Positions 51,647-60,435 of a stretch of DNA of 64,000 nt are shown here, piece by piece. Below the pieces are notes generated by a model. That model was not told the origin of the DNA. It ran no database searches and was given only the letters and a program-made list of their open reading frames with translations. The stretch's first letter is position 1. The number at the start of each line of letters is the position of its first letter. The stretch is from positions 130,611 to 194,610 of the forward strand of contig NZ_KE383912.1 in NCBI RefSeq assembly GCF_000422725.1. The letters run 5' to 3'. Origin of the DNA: Flavobacterium subsaxonicum WB 4.1-42 = DSM 21790 (lineage in GTDB: Bacteria; Bacteroidota; Bacteroidia; Flavobacteriales; Flavobacteriaceae). A program made the position numbers and the translations under genes.

Positions 51647-51688
51647 GGTGTTGCCAAAATTATTAGTTTTACAACACCAATTAATTCT

Positions 51689-52081
51689 ATGAAAAAAGTT
51701 TATTTACTTTTATTTACAGTTTTTGCACTTGTTAGCTGCGACCCTCCACATGATATTATCTTTAAAAACAATACCGACTTTAAAGCTAAAGTAATCCTGA
51801 AAATTAAAGATAAAGCCAAAAGTTATGATTTAGGAGAGTTAGTTACAGGAGATTCTATTGTATTCAATCTTATCCCGGAAACTGATGATCATATTGAATT
51901 CGGTATCGGAACCTGGAGCGACAAAGAAATACAATTAATTACGTCAGATTTAAAAAGCCTGACAATAAAAACACACGATAAAACCGTTATTTATGATAAT
52001 GAAAGCCAACTGAAAAAGTTGTTGACTGAAAATCGTAGTAGTTTCCCTAACACAAAGATAAATATTGAGATTGAAGAGTGA
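51689..52081 (+). CDS. Hypothetical small lipoprotein
   Basis: A 130-residue product with lipobox LVSC (Cys17 of MKKVYLLLFTVFALVSC). The rest suggests a beta-sandwich-like fold (DIIFKNNTDFKAKVILKIKDKAKSYDLGELVTGDSIVFNLIPE) but matches no family I know. It is unrelated to the lipoprotein at 50738 yet stands in the same position behind a trpA tail, and is followed by the same repeat and terminator. AT-rich. Function unknown. Confidence 0.65.
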   Translation: MKKVYLLLFTVFALVSCDPPHDIIFKNNTDFKAKVILKIKDKAKSYDLGELVTGDSIVFNLIPETDDHIEFGIGTWSDKEIQLITSDLKSLTIKTHDKTVIYDNESQLKKLLTENRSSFPNTKINIEIEE

Positions 52082-52093
52082 CTAATAATTAAT

Positions 52094-52195
52094 AGATTGC
52101 CGCGGTCGTACCTCCCTCGCAATGACTGGTACTGGTACAGCATGGTTTTAGGAGCCTGTCATTGCGAGCGAAATGCAATGTAGCGCGGCAATCTC
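52094..52195. repeat. Inverted-repeat element, copy B
   Basis: AGATTGCCGCG / CGCGGCAATCT ends, 102 bp, nearly the same sequence as copy A with a short GGTACT insertion in the loop. Confidence 0.75.
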
Positions 52196-52217
52196 ACTCG
52201 AAACATATAATTAAACC

Positions 52218-52257
52218 AAAAACAGCCGCACTTAAACGAGGTACGGCTGTTTTTTTA
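52218..52257. terminator. Hairpin terminator, copy B
   Basis: AAAAACAGCCG ... CGGCTGTTTTT; identical to copy A over the arms and the loop. Confidence 0.7.
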
Positions 52258-52296
52258 TGATTGATTATGTGAGACACAAGTAGTATCAATATATAA

Positions 52297-52650
52297 TTAT
52301 AAAAAATAGCCCATTTTATAATAATCATCCCATTTTTTTATGTAATCATCAAAATCACTATCCCAAAAAATAGGCGTACCACAGTAAGCAATAAGTTCAT
52401 TTAAAAGTGTTTCGAGCCGCATCCCAAAAATTTCTTCCGTATCCATTTTTAAATATTGACCATGGTAAATTTCAGGATTTATGATGCTAAACATATCTTT
52501 TTCGGTAAGACCGTTATTTTTATAAGGAATCAAATAAGCAAAGATTCCCTTTGCAAATATAAAATATTCATCGCGGGTCATATTTTTCATAAATTGATAT
52601 GACAATTCTAAAACCAGTTTTTCCCGTAAATCTACATCACTTCTTTTCAT
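52297..52650 (-). CDS. Small hypothetical protein, possibly immunity-like
   Basis: The start is placed at 52650 (MKRSDVDLREKLVLELSYQF); an ATG one codon earlier is equally possible. The 117-residue cytoplasmic protein is mainly helical and acidic (WDSDFDDYIKKWDDYYKMGYFL at the end). I do not recognise the family; its small size, AT-rich base use and place within a repeat-bounded patch resemble immunity genes of polymorphic toxin systems. No toxin is near. Weak inference. Confidence 0.55.
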   Translation of the reverse strand: MKRSDVDLREKLVLELSYQFMKNMTRDEYFIFAKGIFAYLIPYKNNGLTEKDMFSIINPEIYHGQYLKMDTEEIFGMRLETLLNELIAYCGTPIFWDSDFDDYIKKWDDYYKMGYFL

Positions 52651-52675
52651 CATGAAAAATATTATTGTTGAAACC

Positions 52676-52710
52676 AAAAACAGCCGCACTAATTAAGTAC
52701 GGCTGTTTTT
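52676..52710. terminator. Hairpin terminator, copy C
   Basis: AAAAACAGCCG CACTAATTAAGTA CGGCTGTTTTT; same arms as copies A and B, different loop, near the start of the minus-strand gene. Confidence 0.6.
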
Positions 52711-52801
52711 ATGATTGATTGTGTGAGACGCATTCAATGCGTCTCTACTGTTAACCGTAAACTGAACACTGTAAACTGCAAACTGAGTACTGCCTACTGG
52801 A

Positions 52802-53848
52802 TTATGCCTCCTCTTCCTCCGGGGTGTGCGATTTAGAGTAGTTGCGCCATTTTTCTATAACGTCCTGCATGTCTTGTGGCAATTCGGTATCAAAACGGAT
52901 AAATTCTTTAGTTGTTGGGTGCTCAAAACCAAGGGTTTTGGCGTGTAGTGCCTGGCGTGGCAGCGTTTTAAAACAGTTTTCTATAAACTGTTTGTATTTG
53001 GTAAACGTGGTACCTTTAAGTATACGCTCGCCACCATAGCGGGCATCGTTAAAAAGGGTATGCCCAATGTGTTTCATGTGTACACGGATCTGGTGGGTAC
53101 GCCCGGTTTCTAACTTGCACGAAATCAGGGTAACATAGCCAAAACGCTCTAATACTTTGTAGTGCGTTACGGCGTGCTTGCCCATAGCCTCATCGGCAAA
53201 AACAGCCATTTGCATACGGTCTTTAACATGGCGGCCAATGTTGCCTTCAATAGTGCCCTCATCATCGTTAACATTACCCCAAACAAGGGCAATATACTCA
53301 CGTTCAGATGTTTTATCGGCAAACTGTTTGGTTAGGTAGGCCATAGCCTGATCGGTCTTGGCAACCACCAAAAGGCCCGATGTATCTTTATCAATACGGT
53401 GTACCAGTCCCGGCCTGTCGCTGCTGTTCATGGGCAGGTTCTCAAAATGGTAGGCAAGGGCATTAACCAGCGTACCGCTGTAATTGCCATGCCCCGGGTG
53501 CACCACCATGCCCGGCTCTTTGTTAACCACCAAAAGCTGGTCGTCTTCAAACACTATATTAAGCGGAATGTTTTCCGGCTCTAATAAATACTCATACGGT
53601 GGGTGCTCTAACAGCACGCGCACCACATCGTTAGATTTTACTTTGTGGTTGCTTTTAACGGCAACATCGTTAACATAAATATTACCCGCAGCGGCTGCCT
53701 GCTGTATTTTATTACGCGTGGCATTTTCTACAAGGTTCATTAAAAATTTATCTACACGCAAGGGCTGCTGGCCTTTACCAGCTTCAAAACGGTAATGCTC
53801 ATACAATTCGTCATCCGGGTCCTGCTCTACAATGGGCTTACTCGTCAT
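52802..53848 (-). CDS. rluD: 23S rRNA pseudouridine synthase, RluD family
   Basis: The start is placed at 53848 (MTSKPIVEQDPDDELYEHYR), which leaves an 11-nt overlap with the PASTA gene; 53929 would overlap far more. The 348-residue protein has an S4 RNA-binding domain (LRVDKFLMNLVENATRNKIQQAAAAGNIYVND) and the catalytic block RPGLVHRIDKDTSGLLVVAK with the nucleophile Asp, followed by GRTHQIRVHMKHIGHTLFND. It modifies uridines in helix 69 of 23S rRNA if it is a true RluD. Confidence 0.9.
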   Translation of the reverse strand: MTSKPIVEQDPDDELYEHYRFEAGKGQQPLRVDKFLMNLVENATRNKIQQAAAAGNIYVNDVAVKSNHKVKSNDVVRVLLEHPPYEYLLEPENIPLNIVFEDDQLLVVNKEPGMVVHPGHGNYSGTLVNALAYHFENLPMNSSDRPGLVHRIDKDTSGLLVVAKTDQAMAYLTKQFADKTSEREYIALVWGNVNDDEGTIEGNIGRHVKDRMQMAVFADEAMGKHAVTHYKVLERFGYVTLISCKLETGRTHQIRVHMKHIGHTLFNDARYGGERILKGTTFTKYKQFIENCFKTLPRQALHAKTLGFEHPTTKEFIRFDTELPQDMQDVIEKWRNYSKSHTPEEEEA

Positions 53849-54461
53849 TATCTTCTCCTGTTTTTGGTTCAATAGTCCTGGTATCGCTAATGCTATCGTT
53901 TTCCTGATAGCCCGTTTTACCGTCGCCAAGCACTAAATCTATTTTACTGGCCTTCATTACTTTATCGCCAGCCTTAAGTTTTTTACCTTTTTGTTTCATT
54001 TCAAGCACCACATCTTTAGCAAGATACGGCACATAGGTTTTTGTACCCTCTTCCAATCCCATATTTTTAAGGGTTGGCACCGCCTGGCGGTACGATTTCT
54101 GAATAAGGTCTGGCACCGCTATAGTACTGTAACCGCCTGAGTTTACCTTAACATATATCTTACGGTCTTCTTTTACCGTAACCTTAGGCAGTGGGTCCTG
54201 CTCTGTAATGGTATATGGAGGAAAACCCGGCTCAAAATCTACCGTATCCAGCACCACGATTTCAAGATCCAATGCTTCAAGCGCTTCAGCAGCCTTTTCA
54301 GATGTCATTTTGCGCAGGTCGGGCACCGGTATAACATCGCCGTGATTGGTGGTAACGCTAAGCCATTGCAGTAGTAAAAATACCACAACTAAAACAATAC
54401 CCAATGCAATAGCAACCTGTGTAAAAAAAACTTTACTCTTTAAAAATTCTTTAACGCTCAT
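53838..54461 (-). CDS. Membrane protein with two PASTA domains
   Basis: A 207-residue protein with one N-terminal membrane helix (about 12-33), then two PASTA repeats: IPVPDLRKMTSEKAAEALEALDLEI...DRKIYVKVNSGG and IAVPDLIQKSYRQAVPTLKNMGLEE...KIDLVLGDG. PASTA domains usually sense cell-wall fragments, mostly in Gram-positive kinases; here there is no kinase domain. It lies divergent from ddl and overlaps rluD, a setting conserved in Bacteroidota, which fits an envelope role. Confidence 0.88.
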   Translation of the reverse strand: MSVKEFLKSKVFFTQVAIALGIVLVVVFLLLQWLSVTTNHGDVIPVPDLRKMTSEKAAEALEALDLEIVVLDTVDFEPGFPPYTITEQDPLPKVTVKEDRKIYVKVNSGGYSTIAVPDLIQKSYRQAVPTLKNMGLEEGTKTYVPYLAKDVVLEMKQKGKKLKAGDKVMKASKIDLVLGDGKTGYQENDSISDTRTIEPKTGEDNDE

Positions 54462-54579
54462 GTGTAATCAGTTTCCGCAAAGATATAAATAATACTAAAC
54501 TTTATAAGTTTGCACAAATAATGATATTTTTGTGAAGGCTTAGGCACATGCCTGGCCCTGCCAACATAACCCAATTTAA

Positions 54580-55566
54580 ATGAACATAGCAGTTGTAATG
54601 GGCGGATACTCAGACGAGTCCGTTATTTCTATACGAAGCGGCCAATTGATTTTAAACAATTTAGACCGCGCAAAATATACCCCTTTTGAAGTGCATATAC
54701 TGCCCGATGGCTGGCATGTGCTTGTAAACGGCACCAAGTTACCTATTAATAAAGGCGATTTTTCGTTTGAAAACGATGGCGTAAAAACAAGTTTTAACTG
54801 TATTGTAAATACCGTACACGGCACTCCCGGCGAAGACGGACACCTGCAATCGTACTGGGAACTTTTAGACCTGCCCTACACCGGTTGCGGCTTTTATCAA
54901 AGCGCCCTTACCTTTAATAAGAGAGACACTCTTAGTGTGCTTTCTAAATTCAACATTCCGCGTGCAAAATCTATTTACCTGTCTAAAGGCGATGCCATTA
55001 CTGCCGATGATATTGTTAGCACGCTTGGCCTGCCTTTTATGGTTAAGCCCAACCAGAGCGGCAGCAGCCTTGGTGTAAGCAAGGTAAATGATATTGCCGA
55101 CCTGCAAAAGGCACTTGATTTTGCCTTTGCCGAAGACCACGACATACTTATAGAATCGTACCTTAAGGGTACAGAGGTTTCGGTTGGGGTGCTGAATTAT
55201 AATGGAACCACCACCGTGCTGGGGCTAACAGAGATTGTATCGCACAACGACTTTTTTGATTATGAGGCTAAATACCTTGGCAAATCAGAAGAGATAACTC
55301 CCGCCAGGCTTAACGCCGAAACCGAGCAAAAAGTGCGCGATACCGCCGCCAAAGCCTACGAAGCCCTGGGCATGAGCGGCTTTAGCCGTACCGATTTTAT
55401 TGTTATGGATGGCGAACCGCATTTTATAGAAATCAACACCAACCCGGGACTTTCGCCACAAAGTATATTTCCGCAGCAGGCACAACACGCCGGCATTGCC
55501 ATGAGCGATTTGCTGGACAGCGAAATTAAGCTTGCACTGGCCCGAAAAGTGCTTTGGAAGAAGTAA
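54580..55566 (+). CDS. ddl: D-alanine--D-alanine ligase
   Basis: A 328-residue ATP-grasp enzyme: MNIAVVMGGYSDE at the start, HGTPGEDGHLQSYWELLDLPYTGCG, VKPNQSGSSLGVSKV, ATP-binding region EVSVGVL, and GMSGFSRTDFIVMDGEPHFIEINTNPGLSPQSIFPQQ for Mg and product binding. It forms D-Ala-D-Ala for peptidoglycan. It is transcribed away from the PASTA gene; a -7 box TATTTTTG lies at about 54525. Confidence 0.95.
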   Translation: MNIAVVMGGYSDESVISIRSGQLILNNLDRAKYTPFEVHILPDGWHVLVNGTKLPINKGDFSFENDGVKTSFNCIVNTVHGTPGEDGHLQSYWELLDLPYTGCGFYQSALTFNKRDTLSVLSKFNIPRAKSIYLSKGDAITADDIVSTLGLPFMVKPNQSGSSLGVSKVNDIADLQKALDFAFAEDHDILIESYLKGTEVSVGVLNYNGTTTVLGLTEIVSHNDFFDYEAKYLGKSEEITPARLNAETEQKVRDTAAKAYEALGMSGFSRTDFIVMDGEPHFIEINTNPGLSPQSIFPQQAQHAGIAMSDLLDSEIKLALARKVLWKK

Positions 55567-55569
55567 ATT

Positions 55570-55690
55570 AGTGTTCAGTATTCAGTCGCAGTAAACAGTT
55601 GTTGGTTGTTAATCGTTCGGCTGTCATTCTGAGCGAAGTGCAACGGAGTCGAAGAATCTAACCCGCAACCCCAAACTCTAAACCCTAAAC
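55570..55690. repeat. Intergenic low-complexity repeats
   Basis: CAGTATTCAGTCGCAGTAAACAG, TGTCATTCTGAGCGAAGTGCAACGGAGTCGAAGAATCT, and CCCCAAACTCTAAACCCTAAAC. The first recurs at 63253 and 52745, the last at 37965. Confidence 0.5.
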
Positions 55691-55694
55691 AAAA

Positions 55695-56150
55695 ATGAAA
55701 ATAGCCGTATTTCCGGGGTCTTTTGATCCTATTACACTGGGCCATTACGATATTATAAAGCGTGGCGTTAGCCTTTTTGATAAGGTTATTGTGGCTATTG
55801 GCGTTAATGCCGAGAAAAAATACATGTTTACGCTCGAGGAGCGGCTGCAATTTATTAAAGAGTCGTTTAAAGACGAACCCAAGGTAGAGGTTACCACCTA
55901 TCAGGGCCTAACCATAGACCTTTGTAAAAAAGTAGGTGCCAAATTTATTTTGCGCGGCCTGCGTAACCCTGCCGACTTTGAGTTTGAAAAAGCCATTGCG
56001 CACACCAACCGCCGCCTTTCTAAAATAGAAACCGTTTTTTTGCTAACTGCTGCCAACACATCTTATATAAGCTCCAGCATTGTGCGCGACGTTTTACGCA
56101 ACGGCGGCGACTATACCATACTGGTGCCTGATGCTGTAAGGGTAAAATAA
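55695..56150 (+). CDS. coaD: Phosphopantetheine adenylyltransferase
   Basis: A 151-residue enzyme of standard length: FPGSFDPITLGHYDI with the TxGH motif (His17), KKYMFTLEERLQFIKE, GAKFILRGLRNPADFEFE and the ISSSIVRDV ATP-binding motif. It transfers AMP to phosphopantetheine in coenzyme A synthesis. A secreted peptidase follows 25 nt later, possibly in the same transcript. Confidence 0.96.
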   Translation: MKIAVFPGSFDPITLGHYDIIKRGVSLFDKVIVAIGVNAEKKYMFTLEERLQFIKESFKDEPKVEVTTYQGLTIDLCKKVGAKFILRGLRNPADFEFEKAIAHTNRRLSKIETVFLLTAANTSYISSSIVRDVLRNGGDYTILVPDAVRVK

Positions 56151-56175
56151 CACTATCTCATCTCTCTCCCTCTGA

Positions 56176-57903
56176 ATGAAGAAATTATTACTACTCTTAC
56201 TACTCCCTACCGTTATGTTTGCCCAAAAAAAGGATAAATATGCCACCCCTTACGAAAAAGGAAATGGCAACCAAACGGCCACCTATCAGGAGGTTATAGC
56301 CTATTTTAAGCTGTTGGATACCGATTTTGAGAGTATACAAATACTGCCAATGGGTGTAACCGATAGCGGAGAGCCATTGCATATTGTAATTTACAACCCC
56401 GATAAGAATTTTAATTTTGCCGAAATTCATAAAAATAAGGCAGTACTCCTTATTAATAACGGCATACACCCCGGCGAGCCCGATGGTATAGATGCTACCA
56501 TGATGCTGTACCGCGACCTGGCTACGGGCAAAATTGTGGCACCTAAAAATACGGTGCTGGTAAACATACCGGTGTATAACATTGGCGGTATGCTTAACCG
56601 CAACTCGCACACCCGTGCCAACCAAAATGGCCCCGAGGCGTATGGCTTTCGCGGTAACGCACGCAATTTCGACCTTAACCGCGATTTTGTTAAAAACGAT
56701 ACTAAAGATGCCCGCAGCTTTGCAGAGATTTTTCATAAGGTAAACCCCGATATTTTTATAGACAACCATGTTAGCAACGGTGCCGATTATCAGTACACCT
56801 TTACCTACATTGCCACGCACCACCAAAAATTAGGCGGCAACCTGGGCACGTATTTTAAAGACGATATGATGCCTGAAATTCTTGCCGGGCTTAAGGCTAA
56901 AGGCATTGAGTCGACACCCTACATAAACATTCATGATGAGAAACCCGATGGCGGCTTTGAGCAGTTTATGGATTACCCCCGCTACTCTACCGGCTACGCC
57001 GCTATGTTTGATGTTCCGGGCTCTATGCCCGAAACCCACATGCTTAAAGACTACACCAGCCGTGTTAAGGCTACGTATGCTTACATACAGCAATCGTTAG
57101 ATTTTATCGAGAAAAACTACACTACTATTAAAGAGCTGCGTGCCGCCAATAACGATAATTACCTGCCGGGCAACAAATACACCCTGCAATGGGCTATAGA
57201 TTCTACACAGGTTACCCTGCTGCCGTTTTTAGGTTACGAGGGTAGTTATATAACCAGTAATGTAACGGGGCAGCAACGGTTGTTTTACGATCGTAAAAAG
57301 CCTTTTAATAAAGTAGTAAAGTATTACCAGCATTATACCCCTGCTTTAGAGGTTACAATCCCTAAAGCTTATATTATACCTAAACAGTGGTGGACGGTTA
57401 TTGAGCTTTTAAAGCTTAACAACATACAAATACAGGCGCTTGAAAAAGATACCGAGTTTGAGGTAGAGTCGTACAGAATAACAGATTATAAAACAGCTAA
57501 AAGCCCATACGAGGGGCACTACCCTCATAACAGTACATCTGTTAAAACAACTACCCGGAAAGTAATGTTTACTAAAGGCGATTTTGTTATAGACACGCAA
57601 CAGCCAGGCGTTAAGTATTTATTGGAAACTTTAGAGCCACAAGCAACAGATTCTTACTTTAACTGGAACTTTTTTGATGCCATATTGCAGCAAAAAGAGT
57701 ATTTCTCGGCTTACGTGTTTGAAGATACCGCCGCAAAACTACTTAAAGACAATGCTAAACTTAAGGCTGAATTTGATGTAAAAAAGCAACAGGATAAAGA
57801 TTTTGACAAGAGTGCCGAAGCGCAACTCGACTGGATATATCAGCACTCTGTTTATTATGAGAAATCTCATATGGAATACACAGTTTACAGGCTGATGAAA
57901 TAA
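56176..57903 (+). CDS. Secreted M14 family zinc carboxypeptidase
   Basis: A 575-residue protein with signal peptide (MKKLLLLLLLPTVMFAQ). The M14 zinc site is HPGEPDG (His98, Glu101) with the third ligand in FIDNHVSNG (about His199). Substrate-binding segments RNSHTRANQNGPEAYGFRGNARNFDLNRDF and YQYTFTYIATHH follow. The last ~200 residues are not recognised as catalytic. It should trim C-terminal residues from peptides in the periplasm or outside. There is no T9SS tail. Confidence 0.9.
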   Translation: MKKLLLLLLLPTVMFAQKKDKYATPYEKGNGNQTATYQEVIAYFKLLDTDFESIQILPMGVTDSGEPLHIVIYNPDKNFNFAEIHKNKAVLLINNGIHPGEPDGIDATMMLYRDLATGKIVAPKNTVLVNIPVYNIGGMLNRNSHTRANQNGPEAYGFRGNARNFDLNRDFVKNDTKDARSFAEIFHKVNPDIFIDNHVSNGADYQYTFTYIATHHQKLGGNLGTYFKDDMMPEILAGLKAKGIESTPYINIHDEKPDGGFEQFMDYPRYSTGYAAMFDVPGSMPETHMLKDYTSRVKATYAYIQQSLDFIEKNYTTIKELRAANNDNYLPGNKYTLQWAIDSTQVTLLPFLGYEGSYITSNVTGQQRLFYDRKKPFNKVVKYYQHYTPALEVTIPKAYIIPKQWWTVIELLKLNNIQIQALEKDTEFEVESYRITDYKTAKSPYEGHYPHNSTSVKTTTRKVMFTKGDFVIDTQQPGVKYLLETLEPQATDSYFNWNFFDAILQQKEYFSAYVFEDTAAKLLKDNAKLKAEFDVKKQQDKDFDKSAEAQLDWIYQHSVYYEKSHMEYTVYRLMK

Positions 57904-57955
57904 TATTTGTTGTGAAATTCTATTATTTGCTTATTATTGCTTAAAATAACTTCAC

Positions 57956-58426
57956 GTTAAAAATTTCCTTAAATCTTTTCAGTTAAAACCCCGCCTTATT
58001 GTTGCCCTTGTATTTGGTTTTGTGTTTGCTACAATTATAGGTACACAAACCTTTAGAAACGATGCTTTCAGGATGTATTGCCGTGCTTATTTTATGGATA
58101 AACCAAAAAAAAATAAGGGCTAAAACAACACTTTCTTTTAAAAACTGGATAGCTTTATTTATCGCATTTTTTTGGTCGGGGCAATTAGCAGTACTGCTGC
58201 AAAAGCAAGCGATAAGCAATATCCCAAGTAAAAACAATGGCGACGAAGTAAAACTTGCAAACAATTTAAACCTTAATCAATGGAGTATCATTGCTGTATT
58301 TGGAATACTATATGCCTTTACTTTAACCTGGATAGAATTTTACAAAATACCCATACGACAGCGCGTTACCTTATAATTGCAGGATTAGCAGGCAGTGCCT
58401 TAGGAGTATTTATTTGGTTTGGCTAG
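57956..58426 (+). pseudogene. Degraded small membrane protein
   Basis: Three pieces in alternating frames look like one membrane protein: KPRLIVALVFGFVFATIIG (57986-58065), then SGCIAVLILWINQKKIRAK to EFYKIPIRQR (58062-58366, the longest open part), then YLIIAGLAGSALGVFIWFG (58367-58426). The frames change twice, and no ATG lies at the front. This is consistent with a disabled gene; two assembly errors are the alternative. No family recognised. Confidence 0.5.
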
Positions 58427-58481
58427 ATGAGGCCTGGTACTATTACCTTAACAATCTATTAGATTGTTAGAAAATCCTAAT

Positions 58482-58520
58482 AAAAAAAGGCCTGTTAGCT
58501 AAGCTAACAGGCCTTTTTTA
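58482..58520. terminator. Bidirectional terminator
   Basis: Perfect stem AAAAAAGGCCTGTTAGCT / AGCTAACAGGCCTTTTTT, ending 14 nt before the stop codon of the convergent gene. Confidence 0.9.
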
Positions 58521-58533
58521 TAAATTGTATAAA

Positions 58534-59385
58534 TTATTGTTTTACAATTTTGTTGATTAGGTTACCCTTGTCAGTGTTAACTGTAAGGATGTAAACACCG
58601 TTAGCCAAACCAGACATATTTACAACATTGTTGTTTAATGTAACGTTAATCACTTTACCAGTAATATCTGTAACAAAAGCATTGTTTACAGTAACACCAG
58701 CAGGAACTTGTACATTAAGTACACCTGTTGTAGGGTTAGGGTATACAGATGCAGCGCTTAGAGCGTTGTCTTTAACAGCAGCAGTTGGGCCAACTACATT
58801 AATAATCATAGCAACATCAGGATAACCTATTGACGCTAGAGTTACAGGATTTACAATTTCACAACCAATAGACGAAAGGTAGCTAGGAGCAGTTTCACCT
58901 TCTTCGTTAGAGCCTAAAAATAAAACAGTACTTAATTCTTCATCGCCTTCATAGCTAACCTGAACAACTAAATCACTTCCTGCAGGAACAACCGCAGAAA
59001 TAGGAGCTGAAAAAATAGCTAATTCCTGATCTACAACATCAAAAGTTTCTTGAGCCAATTGCGTGTAGTTAGCACCACCAAAACCTGTTGGAAAAGTAGC
59101 AGTAGTTGCATATAGGGTAACAGTAATAGGGTAAGAACCCGCAGTTTCTGTTACTAACTGCTGTATACCAAATTCTACAGCCGAAACTGAGAAATCTGCA
59201 GTTATACCATAATCAGAAAGATCATAAAACCTGTAGTAGTTGTTATCAGAACTTGCAAAACCTTGGTCACTAACACATGCAATAGTCGAGCCATCTGCTA
59301 CTTCCGGAGATTCGTTCTGAGTTAGAGTTTGTGCATTAACAAACACAGAACCCATTAAAAATAAAGCAAGAGTAATTTTTTTCAT
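58534..59385 (-). CDS. Secreted protein with T9SS type A sorting domain
   Basis: A 283-residue product with signal peptide (MKKITLALFLMGSVFVNAQ). The central ~190 residues are beta-rich (FSVSAVEFGIQQLV, YPITVTLYAT, DLVVQVSYEGDEE). The last ~75 residues are a type A C-terminal sorting domain: SVYPNPTTGVLNVQVPA, ITGKVIN, LANGVYILTVNTDKG, NKIVKQ. It is carried across the outer membrane by the type IX (Por) system. The function of the central domain is unknown; the T9SS tag supports the Bacteroidota assignment. Confidence 0.92.
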   Translation of the reverse strand: MKKITLALFLMGSVFVNAQTLTQNESPEVADGSTIACVSDQGFASSDNNYYRFYDLSDYGITADFSVSAVEFGIQQLVTETAGSYPITVTLYATTATFPTGFGGANYTQLAQETFDVVDQELAIFSAPISAVVPAGSDLVVQVSYEGDEELSTVLFLGSNEEGETAPSYLSSIGCEIVNPVTLASIGYPDVAMIINVVGPTAAVKDNALSAASVYPNPTTGVLNVQVPAGVTVNNAFVTDITGKVINVTLNNNVVNMSGLANGVYILTVNTDKGNLINKIVKQ

Positions 59386-59765
59386 TTTTATAAAAATATA
59401 AATTAGTTTTCACAAAAATATTTCTAATAATTGTATATACAATTAAAAAACGCATCTTTTTTCATCGAAAAACAAATTTTTAACATAAAATACATCAAAG
59501 CTAACCAAGCCCTTGTTTGTAATATTTCAAAAAAAAACGTTTATAATTAATATACAGCAAATTACCTTTTTATACAGGTTTTTAATTTGTAGTATAAATA
59601 TTATTTGAAAATAATAAACATGGCTTCAAAAAGCATAAAAGTTGTCTTTACCGGTAATAACAGCATCCTAAAAAAAGCAGTTTTATGTTTAATAATAGTT
59701 TAAGCACTTAATTAATATGCTTAGGTTTAAGATACGCCAACCTCTCGATACATTACTAAAGTTAA
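59386..59765. other. AT-rich intergenic region
   Basis: About 380 nt upstream of the T9SS cargo gene. It holds a 27-codon frame at 59620-59703 (starting MASKSIKVVFTG), too short to support. No repeat or RNA seen. Confidence 0.4.
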
Positions 59766-59797
59766 CTGGTTAGCCCAAACTAACCGGCTTTTCTTTC
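59766..59797 (+). terminator. Weak terminator-like hairpin
   Basis: CTGGTTAG, loop CCCAAA, CTAACCGG, then CTTTTCTTTC. It has no obvious gene before it on the plus strand. Confidence 0.35.
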
Positions 59798-59810
59798 AAA
59801 AAGTTCAAAA

Positions 59811-60428
59811 TCAGTTATCCGAAATACTTACTTTTATGGCGTTATCCTCAAAAAGAAGCTTTATATTTTCGTACGAATTTTTAAGCGCAAGCTTAATTTC
59901 GTCGGGTTTTAGCCACGCAACGCGTTCAATTCCCTCCTCTAATTGCCCAACAAGAGGGCCATTAAAGTCGGTTTTCATCTCAAACCAGTGCACAACTTTA
60001 AGCTTATAATGCGTGCCGCGTTTAAAAACGTGGTAAGTTTTTTGCAGCTTTTGGGTAATTTTAAGTCCGCTAACGCCGGTTTCCTCCTCTACTTCGCGCA
60101 GGGCAGTTTCTTCAATTTCTTCACCTTTTTCTATGCCACCTTTGGGCAAATCCCACTTACCGTTACGCAAAATAAACAGCACTTCGCCCTGCTTATTATA
60201 CACAAGGCCCCCACCGGCTTTAGCCACAGGCACCTTGTCTTTAAGCATTCTAAGTGCCAGCTTCTCATCAGGATGGTACAGCCAGGCTTTTTCTATCCTG
60301 TTGCTAAACATCTTAGTTAGCAGCATATCTATATCTACGCTCTCCATTAAAAATAATTGGAAATCGGTTTCTTTTTCAACCTTATTTGTCAAAAAAAGTG
60401 GTTTATCGTTTACAAAAACTTTATACAT
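59811..60428 (-). CDS. NUDIX hydrolase
   Basis: The start is placed at 60428 (MYKVFVNDKPLFLTNKVEKE). The 205-residue protein has an N-terminal ~70-residue region and then a NUDIX domain with GGIEKGEEIEETALREVEEETGV, matching Gx5Ex7REUxEExGU. Members with this N-terminus are common in Bacteroidota; the substrate (nucleotide diphosphates or similar) is open. Its start codon is only 7 nt from that of pyrE on the other strand. Confidence 0.9.
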   Translation of the reverse strand: MYKVFVNDKPLFLTNKVEKETDFQLFLMESVDIDMLLTKMFSNRIEKAWLYHPDEKLALRMLKDKVPVAKAGGGLVYNKQGEVLFILRNGKWDLPKGGIEKGEEIEETALREVEEETGVSGLKITQKLQKTYHVFKRGTHYKLKVVHWFEMKTDFNGPLVGQLEEGIERVAWLKPDEIKLALKNSYENIKLLFEDNAIKVSISDN

Positions 60429-60431
60429 TTG
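60424..60431 (+). promoter_or_regulatory. -7 box for a leaderless pyrE transcript
   Basis: TACATTTG, perfect TAnnTTTG, 4 nt before the pyrE ATG and overlapping the NUDIX start codon. Confidence 0.55.
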
Positions 60432-60435
60432 CAAT

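Noticed and set aside
59620..59703. 27-codon frame in the AT-rich gap
   Set aside because: Too short, no clear promoter or conservation that can be judged here.
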